A DNA stretch of 64,000 nt from Halomonas cerina (GTDB lineage Bacteria; Pseudomonadota; Gammaproteobacteria; Pseudomonadales; Halomonadaceae): contig NZ_JACHXP010000012.1 of the NCBI RefSeq assembly GCF_014192215.1, forward strand, positions 1-64,000, written 5' to 3'. Shown one piece after another: positions 17,084 to 24,662 of the stretch. Made by a program: the position numbers and the translations under genes. The number at the start of each line of letters is the position of its first letter. Position 1 is the stretch's first letter. Below the pieces are notes generated by a model that had not been told where the DNA came from, did not search any database, and worked only from the letters and a program-made list of their open reading frames with translations.

Positions 17084-17109
17084 GGGTCCGCACGGACCCT
17101 CTTGTTGTT
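17084..17109 (-). promoter_or_regulatory. Leader hairpin plus AACAACAA motif before the BCCT gene
   Basis: On the minus strand AACAACAA (17102-17109) is followed within three bases by a perfect hairpin with GGGTCCG/CGGACCC arms (17084-17099), ending 20 bases before the ATG. The A-rich motif matches the AAYAAYAA form known for Hfq/Crc catabolite-repression targets in Pseudomonas. The hairpin might alternatively be an attenuator or a processing site. Confidence 0.45.
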
Positions 17110-17131
17110 GTCGGGTATCGACGCGGGGTGC

Positions 17132-18139
17132 TCAGGCGACGGCCTCCACATCCGGTGTGGGGACGGCGGCGCGGTACAGCAGATCGACCCAGTTGCGGCC
17201 CATGACGCGCTCGATCGAGGCCTCGTCGAAGCCGCGCTGGCGAAGTCCCGCGATCAGATTCGGGAAGTCGCGGTTATCCCGGAACCATGTCAGGGGGCGC
17301 GGCCAGTCCGCGTTGGCCTTGCTACCCTCGCCGTAATCCATCTCCTTGGACCAGCGACCGTTGCGCATCCATTCCAGCACCGAGGTGGGTTGCGCCTGGC
17401 ACAGGTCGGTCCCGATGGCGATGTGCTCGATGCCCATCAGGTCGGCGGTGCGGGCGACCATGTCGCAGAAGTCCTCGAGGGTACAGTCGGGCCCGTTGCG
17501 CAAGTGAAAGGGGTAGGCGGAGAAGCCCAGCAGGCCGCCACATTCGGCGATCGCCGCGAGCACCTTGTCCGACTTGTTGCGCTTGGCGGCATGGAAGGAG
17601 CTGGGGTTGGCATGGGAGATGATCACCGGGCGTTCGGAGAGCTCCACGGCTTCCAGGGTCGAGCGCTCGGCGCTGTGGGACATGTCGATGACCATGCCCA
17701 CCCGGTTCATCTCGTGGATCACTTGGCGGCCGAAGCGGGTGATGCCACTGTCCTCGGCTTCGTAGCAGCCGCAGGCCAGCAGGCTCTGGTTGTTGTAGGT
17801 CAACTGCATGATCAAAAGGCCCAGGCGACGCATCACCTCGACCATGTCGATGTCATCTTCGATGGGCGAGCAGTTCTGGGCCCCGAGGAAGATGCCGATT
17901 TTGTCCGCCTGCCGGGCGCGTTCGATATCGCCGGGCTCGCGGACCGGCATGATCAGGTCGCCGTGAGCCTCGAAGCGGCGGTTCCACTCGCCGAGGCGTG
18001 ACAGGGTCTCGCGGGTGTTCTCGTGGTAGACCAGGGTCGCGTGGACGGCATCGACGCCGCCCTCGCGCATCTGCTCGAAGATCTCCCGGGACCAGTTCGA
18101 GTACTGCAGACCATCGATGGTCAGGATGTCCTTGGACAT
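17132..18139 (-). CDS. M19 membrane-dipeptidase homologue lacking canonical metal ligands
   Basis: This 335-residue protein has the M19 amidohydrolase fold: DMSHS near residue 150, ISHANPSS near 173 and GIEHIAIGTDL near 236 match the conserved His, His and Asp positions. However, the first strand reads IDGLQYSNW where dipeptidases have DGHxDL, and the bridging Glu position reads GAQN, so three canonical metal ligands appear missing. No signal peptide is seen, so it should be cytoplasmic. GGAG precedes the ATG by seven bases. It is paralogous to the protein at 31620-32597. Annotation as a dipeptidase would be formal only; the real reaction is unknown. It lies between the aldehyde dehydrogenase and the BCCT carrier. 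Confidence 0.88.
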   Translation of the reverse strand: MSKDILTIDGLQYSNWSREIFEQMREGGVDAVHATLVYHENTRETLSRLGEWNRRFEAHGDLIMPVREPGDIERARQADKIGIFLGAQNCSPIEDDIDMVEVMRRLGLLIMQLTYNNQSLLACGCYEAEDSGITRFGRQVIHEMNRVGMVIDMSHSAERSTLEAVELSERPVIISHANPSSFHAAKRNKSDKVLAAIAECGGLLGFSAYPFHLRNGPDCTLEDFCDMVARTADLMGIEHIAIGTDLCQAQPTSVLEWMRNGRWSKEMDYGEGSKANADWPRPLTWFRDNRDFPNLIAGLRQRGFDEASIERVMGRNWVDLLYRAAVPTPDVEAVA

Positions 18140-18150
18140 GGGGCGTCTCC

Positions 18151-19590
18151 TCAGGCCTTGACGTAGCAGGTCTTGACCACGGTGTAGAATTCACGGGCAT
18201 AACGCCCCTGCTCACGGGGGCCGAAGCTCGAGTCCTTGCGACCGCCGAAGGGCACGTGGTAGTCGGTGCCGGCGGTGGCCAGGTTGACCATCACGCAGCC
18301 GGTCTCGGCGCGGGCCTTGAAGTCATTGGCCAGCTTCAGCGAGTCGGTGATGATGCCGGCCGTGAGACCGAAGTTGGTGTCGTTGAGGGTGGCGATGGCC
18401 TGTTCATAGTCACGCACCTTGATCACGCAGGCGATGGGGCCGAAGACCTCCTCGCGATTGATGGCCATGTCATTGGTGGTGTCGGTAAACAGCGCCGGGG
18501 CCATGAAGAAGCCCTCGGTGTCGCGCTCGAGGCGCTCGCCGCCGAAGGCCAGGGTGGCGCCGTCGGCACGGGCACGCTCGACCCAGGCCAGGTTGGCTTC
18601 CAGCTGGCGGGCGTCCACGGCCGGGCCCATGTGCACGCCCGCTTCCAGGGCATGGCCGACCCTGATGGTCTTCAGCTTGGCGATCAGCTTGTCGACGAAG
18701 GCATCGTGGACCGCCTCGGTGACGATCAGCCGCGAGGAGGCGGTACACTTCTGGCCGGTGCCGGAGTAGGCGCCGGCGAAGGCGGCCTCCACGGCCAGGT
18801 CCAGATCGGCGTCGTCGGCCACGATCAGGGCATTCTTCGAGCCCATCTCCAGCTGGCACCGGACCAGGTTGCCGGCGGTGGCGGCAGCCACGCGGCGGCC
18901 CACGCCCAGCGAGCCGGTGAAGCTCAGGGCATCGATCTCGGGGCTCGAGATCAGCGCATCGCCGACGCTGCTGCCTGGGCCCATCAGCAGGTTGAAGGTC
19001 CCGTCGGGCAGGGCCTGGCGGCTGATGATCTCAGCCAGGGCCCAGGCGCTGGCGGGGACTAGGTTGGCCGGCTTGAAGATCACCGCATTGCCGAAGGCCA
19101 GCGCCGGGGCGATCTTCCACACGGCGGTGGCCATGGGAAAGTTCCAGGGACTGATGATGCCAACCACGCCGACCGGCTCGCGGCGGGTATCGATCTCGAC
19201 TCCCGGACGCACGGAGTCGACCCGCTCATCGATCTGACGCAGCACCTCGGCGGCGTAGTAATGGAAGAACTGGGCGGAGCGATAGACCTCGCCGACGCCC
19301 TCGGCGCGGGTCTTGCCCTCCTCGCGAGCGAGCAATTCGCCGAGCTCGTCCTTGCGGGCGACCAGCTCGTCGCCGATGGCCATCAGCACGCCATAGCGCT
19401 GCTCGAGGCCGCTCCCACGCCACTCGGCCAGGCCGCGCCTGGCCGCGGTGATGGCTTGCTGCACCTGGTCGAGGCTGGCCTGGGCATAGTTACCGATCAC
19501 ATCACGGGTGTCGGAGGGGTTGACGTTGGTGACGCTATCCGGGCCGTCGAGCCAGGCACCGCCGATGTACAGGGAATGAACGTGGGACAT
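18151..19590 (-). CDS. NAD(P)-dependent aldehyde dehydrogenase
   Basis: This 479-residue ALDH superfamily enzyme oxidises an aldehyde to an acid. Visible are the Asn motif PWNFPMAT near residue 145, cofactor region FKPANLVP near 172, GxG of FTGSLGVGRR near 224, catalytic Glu in LEMGSKN near 247 and catalytic Cys in GQKCTASSR near 281. The closest remembered group is alpha-ketoglutarate semialdehyde or aromatic-type dehydrogenases rather than BetB. AAAGGAGG before the ATG is a strong ribosome site. It is the first gene of the six-gene run and is divergent from a LysR regulator. The substrate may be the aldehyde made from the compound imported by the BCCT carrier. Confidence 0.92.
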   Translation of the reverse strand: MSHVHSLYIGGAWLDGPDSVTNVNPSDTRDVIGNYAQASLDQVQQAITAARRGLAEWRGSGLEQRYGVLMAIGDELVARKDELGELLAREEGKTRAEGVGEVYRSAQFFHYYAAEVLRQIDERVDSVRPGVEIDTRREPVGVVGIISPWNFPMATAVWKIAPALAFGNAVIFKPANLVPASAWALAEIISRQALPDGTFNLLMGPGSSVGDALISSPEIDALSFTGSLGVGRRVAAATAGNLVRCQLEMGSKNALIVADDADLDLAVEAAFAGAYSGTGQKCTASSRLIVTEAVHDAFVDKLIAKLKTIRVGHALEAGVHMGPAVDARQLEANLAWVERARADGATLAFGGERLERDTEGFFMAPALFTDTTNDMAINREEVFGPIACVIKVRDYEQAIATLNDTNFGLTAGIITDSLKLANDFKARAETGCVMVNLATAGTDYHVPFGGRKDSSFGPREQGRYAREFYTVVKTCYVKA

Positions 19591-19712
19591 GGAAACCTCC
19601 TTTGGACGTTGTCGTCATCCTAGGAGGGAATCCGAGATAAATATAATCAATAATATATTAAAAATGATAAACTAGATTTACCACCATCACTATCGTCGTG
19701 CCGGGAGGCGAC
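19591..19712. promoter_or_regulatory. AT-rich divergent promoter region, ALDH / LysR
   Basis: Within a GC-rich genome the stretch 19637-19680 is strikingly AT-rich (runs such as AATATATTAAAAATG). It lies between two divergent genes, the usual place for LysR operators and overlapping promoters. No unambiguous T-N11-A box was chosen because many overlap. Confidence 0.6.
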
Positions 19713-20597
19713 ATGCTGCCGGAGCTCAAGATCCAGCCGTTGCGCTATGTGCTGGCCATCATGGATGAGGGCGGCTTTCATGCCGCCGCCCGCCATCTGC
19801 ACCGGACCCAGCCGGCGCTGTCCATGGCCATCAGGGAACTGGAACAGCGCCTGGGGGAGCCGCTCTTCGAGAAGGGCGGCAAGGCCACCCTGACGCCCTT
19901 CGGCAGCTGGTGCGCACCGCGCTTTCGCGAACTGGTGGCCCACCACGACCGCGTGAGCCGTGACGCCTTGGCCATGGCCAGCCATCAGGCGGGACGCGTG
20001 GATATCGCCACCGTCCCGTCGGTGGCCAGTCGCTTGATGCCCCGCCTCCTGGCGAGCTTCGTGGTCGCGTATCCGGGTATCGAGATCAGCCTGCGTGATG
20101 GCCACTCCGAGCTGGTGAATCAGATGGTGCTGAGCGGCGAGGTGGAACTCGGCATCACCAGCCTCTGGCAGGCCGAGGAGGGGCTGGACTTTACTCCGCT
20201 GCTGCATGACGAGATCGGCGTAATATGTCGCGACGACCACCCGCTGGCTAGGCGCGACCGCCTGCACTGGCGAGAGCTGACCGGGCATACCCTGATCCGC
20301 AATGGCACCTCGCGCCTGCTCGAAGGCTCACCGGCGGCCGGGCTGCTCGAACAGAGCAGGTTGTACATCTCCAACATGATCTCGCTGACCGCGATGCTCG
20401 AGGCCGGTATCGGCATCACTACCCTGCCCCGCCTGGCGTTCCAGGAAGAGCATGCGCGACTGCGCTTCCTTCCATTGGCCGAACCCCGCCTGGAGCGCCG
20501 GATCGGCCTGCTGTGCCGAGCACGCGTCAGCCTGTCACCGGCGGCGGCGGCCATGCGGCGGCATCTGCTGGAGCACCTGGTGGCGGAAGGCGTGTGA
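19713..20597 (+). CDS. LysR-family transcriptional regulator
   Basis: This 294-residue protein has an N-terminal winged helix (LRYVLAIMDEGGFHAAARHL then TQPALSMAIRELEQRLGEPL, residues about 8-55) and a periplasmic-binding-like effector domain. ATG 19713 follows GGGAGG by four bases and is preferred over an in-frame GTG at 19698. The gene is divergent from the six-gene run beginning with the aldehyde dehydrogenase, so it most likely controls that run in response to the transported substrate or an intermediate. LysR proteins usually also repress their own promoter in the shared gap. The effector is not predictable from sequence. Confidence 0.92.
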   Translation: MLPELKIQPLRYVLAIMDEGGFHAAARHLHRTQPALSMAIRELEQRLGEPLFEKGGKATLTPFGSWCAPRFRELVAHHDRVSRDALAMASHQAGRVDIATVPSVASRLMPRLLASFVVAYPGIEISLRDGHSELVNQMVLSGEVELGITSLWQAEEGLDFTPLLHDEIGVICRDDHPLARRDRLHWRELTGHTLIRNGTSRLLEGSPAAGLLEQSRLYISNMISLTAMLEAGIGITTLPRLAFQEEHARLRFLPLAEPRLERRIGLLCRARVSLSPAAAAMRRHLLEHLVAEGV

Positions 20598-20663
20598 CAA
20601 GTGGTGACGGCGGCAAGCCCGGCCGAGCGCTGGCTCGACCGGGGCTGCCTCCGGCGTCGCCGC

Positions 20664-20837
20664 TTACGCGGCGACGCTACCGTGGGGATCGATACCCCGA
20701 ATAAGCTGGCCGCGACGCCCGTTAAGCGGCGACACTGCCGTGGGGATCGATACCCCGAATAAGCTGGCCGCGGCGCCCGTTAAGCGGCGACACTGCCGTG
20801 GGGGTCGATGACGAATTTCTTGGCCGCGCCGCCATCG
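20664..20837 (-). repeat. Three 58-bp tandem copies of the fdhA 3' end
   Basis: Units starting at 20664, 20722 and 20780 are 58 bases apart. The third includes the real C-terminal codons and stop of fdhA (encoding IDPHGSVAA); the two upstream-coordinate units lie downstream of the gene and repeat that end with small changes, including the same TTA stop complement in the middle copy. They are non-coding relics of local duplication, possibly conserved as transcript-end structures. Confidence 0.85.
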
Positions 20838-21973
20838 AAGTCGGCGTAGCCCTTGGGCGCCTCGTCCAGGGTGATCATCTTAACATTGACCGCATCGGCG
20901 ATGTTCACTTTACCGAACAGGATCGCCTGCATCAGCGGCCGGTGGTACTGCATCACCGGGCACTGGCCGGTATGGAAGGAGTGCGACTTGGCCCAGCCGA
21001 GGCCGAAGCGCATGCTCAGCGCGCCGTGCTTGGCCGCCTCGTCGGCCGCGCCCGGATCTTCGGTCACGTACAGACCCGGGATACCGATCTGGCCGCCGGC
21101 GCGGGTCAGTGACATGGCGGAGTTCAGCACGGTGGCCGGCGCTTCCTTGCCGTGGTTGCAGCCACAGGCATGGGCCTCGAAACCGACGCAGTCGACGAAG
21201 GCGTCGACCTCGCGCTCGCCGAGGATCGCCTCGATCCTGTCGGCCATGTCGCCTTCCAGGGTCAGGTCGAGGGTCTCGCAGCCGAAACTGCGGGCCTGGG
21301 CCAGGCGCTCTTCGATCATGTCACCGACGATCACGCAGGCCGCCCCCAGCAGCTGGGCGGACACGGCCGCCGCGAGACCTACCGGGCCGGCCCCGGCGAT
21401 GTAGACGGTGGAGCCCGGACCCACGCCGGCGGTGACACAGCCATGGAAACCGGTCGGAAAGATATCGGACAGCAGCGTCAGGTCCTTGATCTTCTCCATG
21501 GCCTGGTCGGCGTCCGGGAACTTCAGCAGGTTGAAGTCCGCGTAGGGCACCATGACGTACTCGGTCTGGCCACCGACCCAGCCGCCCATGTCCACGTAGC
21601 CGTAGGCGGCACCAGGACGCGACGGGTTGACGTTGAGGCAGATGCCGGTGCGGCCTTCCTTGCAGTTGCGGCAGCGACCACAGGCGATGTTGAACGGCAC
21701 CGAGACCAGATCGCCGGGCTTGATGAACTCGACGTCGCGGCCGGCTTCGATGACCACGCCGGTGATCTCGTGGCCCAGCACCAGGCCCGACGGGGCGGTG
21801 GTGCGGCCGCGCACCATGTGCTGGTCGCTGCCGCAGATGTTGGTGGTGACGACTTTCAGGATCACGCCGTGGTCGCACTTGCGATGGCCGAGAGCGAGTT
21901 CCGGATAGGCGATGGATTCGACGGCGACTTCACCCGGGCCCTTGTAGACGACTCCGCGGTTGGCTGCACTCAT
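20780..21973 (-). CDS. fdhA: Glutathione-independent formaldehyde dehydrogenase
   Basis: This zinc-dependent medium-chain dehydrogenase oxidises formaldehyde to formate with tightly bound NAD, like the Pseudomonas putida enzyme. The 397 residues include catalytic zinc ligands in ICGSDQH near residue 46 and GHEITG near 67, structural zinc cysteines in CGRCRNCKEGRTGIC near 97-111, and the nucleotide motif YIAGAGPVGLAAAVSA near 180. ATG 21973 is preceded by AGGAAG; a longer frame without a ribosome site was rejected. It should detoxify the formaldehyde released by GbcAB, DgcAB and SoxBDAG. It is divergent from the BCCT gene at 22235. Its 3' end is tandemly repeated downstream. Confidence 0.95.
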   Translation of the reverse strand: MSAANRGVVYKGPGEVAVESIAYPELALGHRKCDHGVILKVVTTNICGSDQHMVRGRTTAPSGLVLGHEITGVVIEAGRDVEFIKPGDLVSVPFNIACGRCRNCKEGRTGICLNVNPSRPGAAYGYVDMGGWVGGQTEYVMVPYADFNLLKFPDADQAMEKIKDLTLLSDIFPTGFHGCVTAGVGPGSTVYIAGAGPVGLAAAVSAQLLGAACVIVGDMIEERLAQARSFGCETLDLTLEGDMADRIEAILGEREVDAFVDCVGFEAHACGCNHGKEAPATVLNSAMSLTRAGGQIGIPGLYVTEDPGAADEAAKHGALSMRFGLGWAKSHSFHTGQCPVMQYHRPLMQAILFGKVNIADAVNVKMITLDEAPKGYADFDGGAAKKFVIDPHGSVAA

Positions 21974-22234
21974 GGCTGGCTTCCTTCGACATTGTTGTAG
22001 GGGGGCGGCGAAAGCCGCCGCTCCTCGACGATAGCCGCTTCTCACGGCCGGAATGTTCCGTACGAGTCACCGCCATGCCAATTCGAGACATCCTCGCCAC
22101 CATCTCGAGACGAATGTGCCGATGGATACCCGGAGGTCGTTTTCACGACACTGCCGGTCTCGCAATGCGCCAAGAATGTCCGGCGTCGACCGCCTCGCGT
22201 GGCGACACGACAACAACAAACGAGGACTTCCCTG
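21974..22234. promoter_or_regulatory. Divergent fdhA / BCCT control region with AACAACAA motif
   Basis: This 261-base gap must hold both promoters. On the plus strand AACAACAA at 22212-22219 lies two bases before the GAGGA ribosome site (22222-22226) of the carrier gene. This matches AAYAAYAA Hfq/Crc target sites, which usually overlap or adjoin ribosome sites. On the minus strand the fdhA leader has a weaker CAACAAT stretch. Promoter boxes were not resolved. Confidence 0.5.
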
Positions 22235-23809
22235 ATGCAGCATGACGACGACCCGGTCCTGACGCCAGGACAGGACAATACCCAGGTGCTCGGCCTGGAC
22301 TTCCACAACCCCGTCTTCCCGCTCTCCGCCCTGGCCATCCTGGCCTTTATCCTCTACGCCCTGATCTACCCCGAGGCGGCCAACAGCCAGCTGACCGGGG
22401 CACGCGGCTGGTCGATCGAGCACTTCGACTGGCTGTTCATGATCGCCGGTAACGTCTTCGTGATCCTGTGCCTGGCGCTGATCGTGCTGCCCCTGGGCCG
22501 CATCCGCCTGGGCGGCCAGGACGCCCGGCCGGAGCACTCGCTGGTCTCGTGGTTCAGCATGCTGTTCGCCGCCGGCATGGGCATCGGCCTGATGTTCTGG
22601 AGCGTGGCCGAACCGGTGGCCTACTACACCGACTGGTACGGCACGCCCCTGAATGCCGCCGCGGGCACCCCGGAAGGCGCCCAGGCGGCGATGGGCGCCA
22701 CCATGTTCCACTGGGGTCTGCACCCCTGGGCGATCTATGGCGTGGTGGGCCTTTCCCTGGCTTTCTTCGCCTACAATCGCGGCCTGCCGCTGACCCTGCG
22801 CTCCGCCTTCACCCCGCTGTTCGGCGAGCGCACCCGGGGCTGGCTCGGCCACATCATCGACATCATCGCGGTGCTGGCGACCATCTTCGGCCTGGCCACC
22901 TCGCTGGGCCTCGGCGCCTCCCAGGCCGCCGGCGGCCTCAACTACCTGTTCGACGTGCCCAACACCATCGGCACCCAGATCGCCATCATCATCGGCGTCA
23001 CCGCGGTGGCGCTGTTCTCGGTGTGGCGCGGCATCGACGGCGGCGTCAAGCTGTTCTCCAACATCAACATGGTGATCGCCCTGCTACTGCTGCTGTTCGT
23101 GGTGCTGACCGGCTCCACCCTGCTGTTCGTCAACGGCCTGTGGGACACCACCCTGGCCTACGCCAGCCATGTCCTGCCGCTGTCCAACTGGATCGGCCGC
23201 GACGACACCACCTGGTACCACGGCTGGACGGTGTTCTACTGGGCCTGGTGGATCTCCTGGTCACCCTTCGTCGGCATGTTCATCGCCCGGGTCTCGCGGG
23301 GGCGCACCGTACGCGAGTTCCTGACCGCCGTGCTGCTGGTCCCGACCCTGGTCACCATCGTGTGGATGAGCGCCTTCGGCGGAAACGCCCTGGCCCAGTC
23401 CGCGGCCGGCGTCGGCGAGCTGGCCAATGGCATCAGCGACGTCTCCCTGGCGATGTTCCAGATGCTCGAGCACCTGCCGCTGACCACCCTGACCTCCACC
23501 ATGGCCATCGTCCTGGTGCTGGTGTTCTTCATTACCTCCTCGGACTCCGGCTCGCTGGTGATCGACAGCATCACGGCCGGCGGCAAGGTCGATGCGCCAC
23601 GCACCCAGCGGGTGTTCTGGGCCACCCTGGAAGGCGTGATCGCCGGCGTCCTGCTCTATGGCGGCGGCAGCGAGGCACTCACCGCCCTGCAGGCCGGCGC
23701 CGTGGCCACCGGCCTGCCCTTCACTATCGTGCTGCTGGTGATGTGCGTGGGCCTGGTCAAGAGCCTGCGTGAGGAACATCGCATGCTGAGGCTCGCCCCG
23801 ACCACCTGA
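22235..23809 (+). CDS. BCCT family betaine/choline transporter
   Basis: This 524-residue inner-membrane carrier has about 12 transmembrane segments and the full family box WTVFYWAWWISWSPFVGMF near residue 330, followed by ARVSRGRTVRE. It also has the glycine-rich TM3 segment GMGIGLMFWSVAEP near residue 112. These fit a glycine betaine or choline carrier coupled to sodium or protons. It lacks the long cytoplasmic C-terminal tail of osmoregulated BetT proteins, favouring catabolic uptake over osmotic control. The start at ATG 22235 has GAGGA eight bases upstream. It is divergent from fdhA and ends at an intrinsic terminator. It is the best candidate in the window for feeding GbcAB. Confidence 0.93.
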   Translation: MQHDDDPVLTPGQDNTQVLGLDFHNPVFPLSALAILAFILYALIYPEAANSQLTGARGWSIEHFDWLFMIAGNVFVILCLALIVLPLGRIRLGGQDARPEHSLVSWFSMLFAAGMGIGLMFWSVAEPVAYYTDWYGTPLNAAAGTPEGAQAAMGATMFHWGLHPWAIYGVVGLSLAFFAYNRGLPLTLRSAFTPLFGERTRGWLGHIIDIIAVLATIFGLATSLGLGASQAAGGLNYLFDVPNTIGTQIAIIIGVTAVALFSVWRGIDGGVKLFSNINMVIALLLLLFVVLTGSTLLFVNGLWDTTLAYASHVLPLSNWIGRDDTTWYHGWTVFYWAWWISWSPFVGMFIARVSRGRTVREFLTAVLLVPTLVTIVWMSAFGGNALAQSAAGVGELANGISDVSLAMFQMLEHLPLTTLTSTMAIVLVLVFFITSSDSGSLVIDSITAGGKVDAPRTQRVFWATLEGVIAGVLLYGGGSEALTALQAGAVATGLPFTIVLLVMCVGLVKSLREEHRMLRLAPTT

Positions 23810-23835
23810 CCCAGGCTCTGCCTCCACGCTCCGAT

Positions 23836-23860
23836 GACCCCGGCACTCGCCGGGGTCGTT
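23836..23860 (+). terminator. Intrinsic terminator of the BCCT gene
   Basis: Nine-base arms GACCCCGGC (23836-23844) and GCCGGGGTC (23849-23857) with a four-base loop are followed by a modest T-containing tract (GTTGCGTT). It lies 27 bases after the carrier stop. Confidence 0.75.
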
Positions 23861-24048
23861 GCGTTATGCCCTGTGCTTCCGCGTTCTATCCTGCCGGGAC
23901 TCGACCTCGAGGGGGTCGAACGGGCATGGTAGTGCTCTCCATCCGGACCCCTGATCGAGGCAAGGGGAACGCCCCTCACCTCGGGGAGGTCACGGATGCA
24001 CGATCCGATCAAGCGTTCATGGCCTGCGAGGCCGAGGAGATACCACCG

Positions 24049-24582
24049 ATGTCGAACCGTTTCACACGACGCCTGTGCATGACCGGCCTGCTGTTGCTGC
24101 TGGCCCTGGCACCCAATGCCTTTGCCCAGCAGGCGTCGTCGGGGGCTGCCGGCGCCGATGTCACGACCGAGCAGTTCCGTGACTGGGAGGTGCTCTGCCC
24201 GAGCGAGGGTGGCCAGGGCAACTGCACGATGAGCCAATTGGTCAACAATCCGGACAGCGGTGAGCCGCTGATGCGGGTGATTGTCGCCTACCCCCCACAG
24301 CTCGAGGGGCGCCCGGCGATGACCTTCTTGCTGCCGCTGGGCGTGCGTCTCGCCCCGGGCCTGCAGCTCAGCGTGGGCAGTGGCGAGCCGGCGCAGTTCC
24401 CTTACCAGGTCTGCCTGCAGCAGGGCTGCCGGGCCGACCTGCCCGTTGAGCCCTCCCTGCTCCAGGCGCTGCGCGGTGGCAGCTCGGCGACCCTGAGCCT
24501 GATCGGGCCTCGCGGTAACCGCATGGACCTGGCTATCTCCCTGATGGGCTTCACCGATGCCAGCCAGCGGATCGCGCCCTGA
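24049..24582 (+). CDS. Invasion-associated locus B (IalB) family secreted protein
   Basis: This 177-residue protein has a clear signal peptide (MSNRFTRRLCMTG, then LLLLLALAPNAFA, cleavage near residue 26). The mature part matches the IalB family, with an F-DWEVLCP start and four cysteines (LCPSEG, GNCTMS, QVCLQQGC) able to form two disulfides in the periplasm. Its function is unknown even in the family. The ATG at 24049 is eight bases after GAGGAGA, which settles the start against a much longer open frame. It is followed by a bidirectional-looking terminator. There is no visible tie to betaine metabolism apart from location. Confidence 0.85.
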   Translation: MSNRFTRRLCMTGLLLLLALAPNAFAQQASSGAAGADVTTEQFRDWEVLCPSEGGQGNCTMSQLVNNPDSGEPLMRVIVAYPPQLEGRPAMTFLLPLGVRLAPGLQLSVGSGEPAQFPYQVCLQQGCRADLPVEPSLLQALRGGSSATLSLIGPRGNRMDLAISLMGFTDASQRIAP

Positions 24583-24604
24583 GGGCCCGTCCATGGCCTG
24601 GACA

Positions 24605-24641
24605 AACGCAAAGCCCCGGCCTGGTGCCGGGGCTTTGCGTT
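24605..24641. terminator. Bidirectional terminator between the IalB-like gene and etfB
   Basis: A 16-base perfect hairpin (AACGCAAAGCCCCGGC arm, 24605-24620, paired with 24626-24641) lies between two convergent genes. Its outer arms are A/T-containing so it could work on both strands. Confidence 0.8.
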
Positions 24642-24662
24642 GGGGGGAGGGACGGCGTGAGA

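Noticed and set aside
20598-20779. Small open frames between the LysR gene and fdhA
   Set aside because: The region consists of 58-base copies of the fdhA end; frames there are by-products of the repeat and lack ribosome sites.
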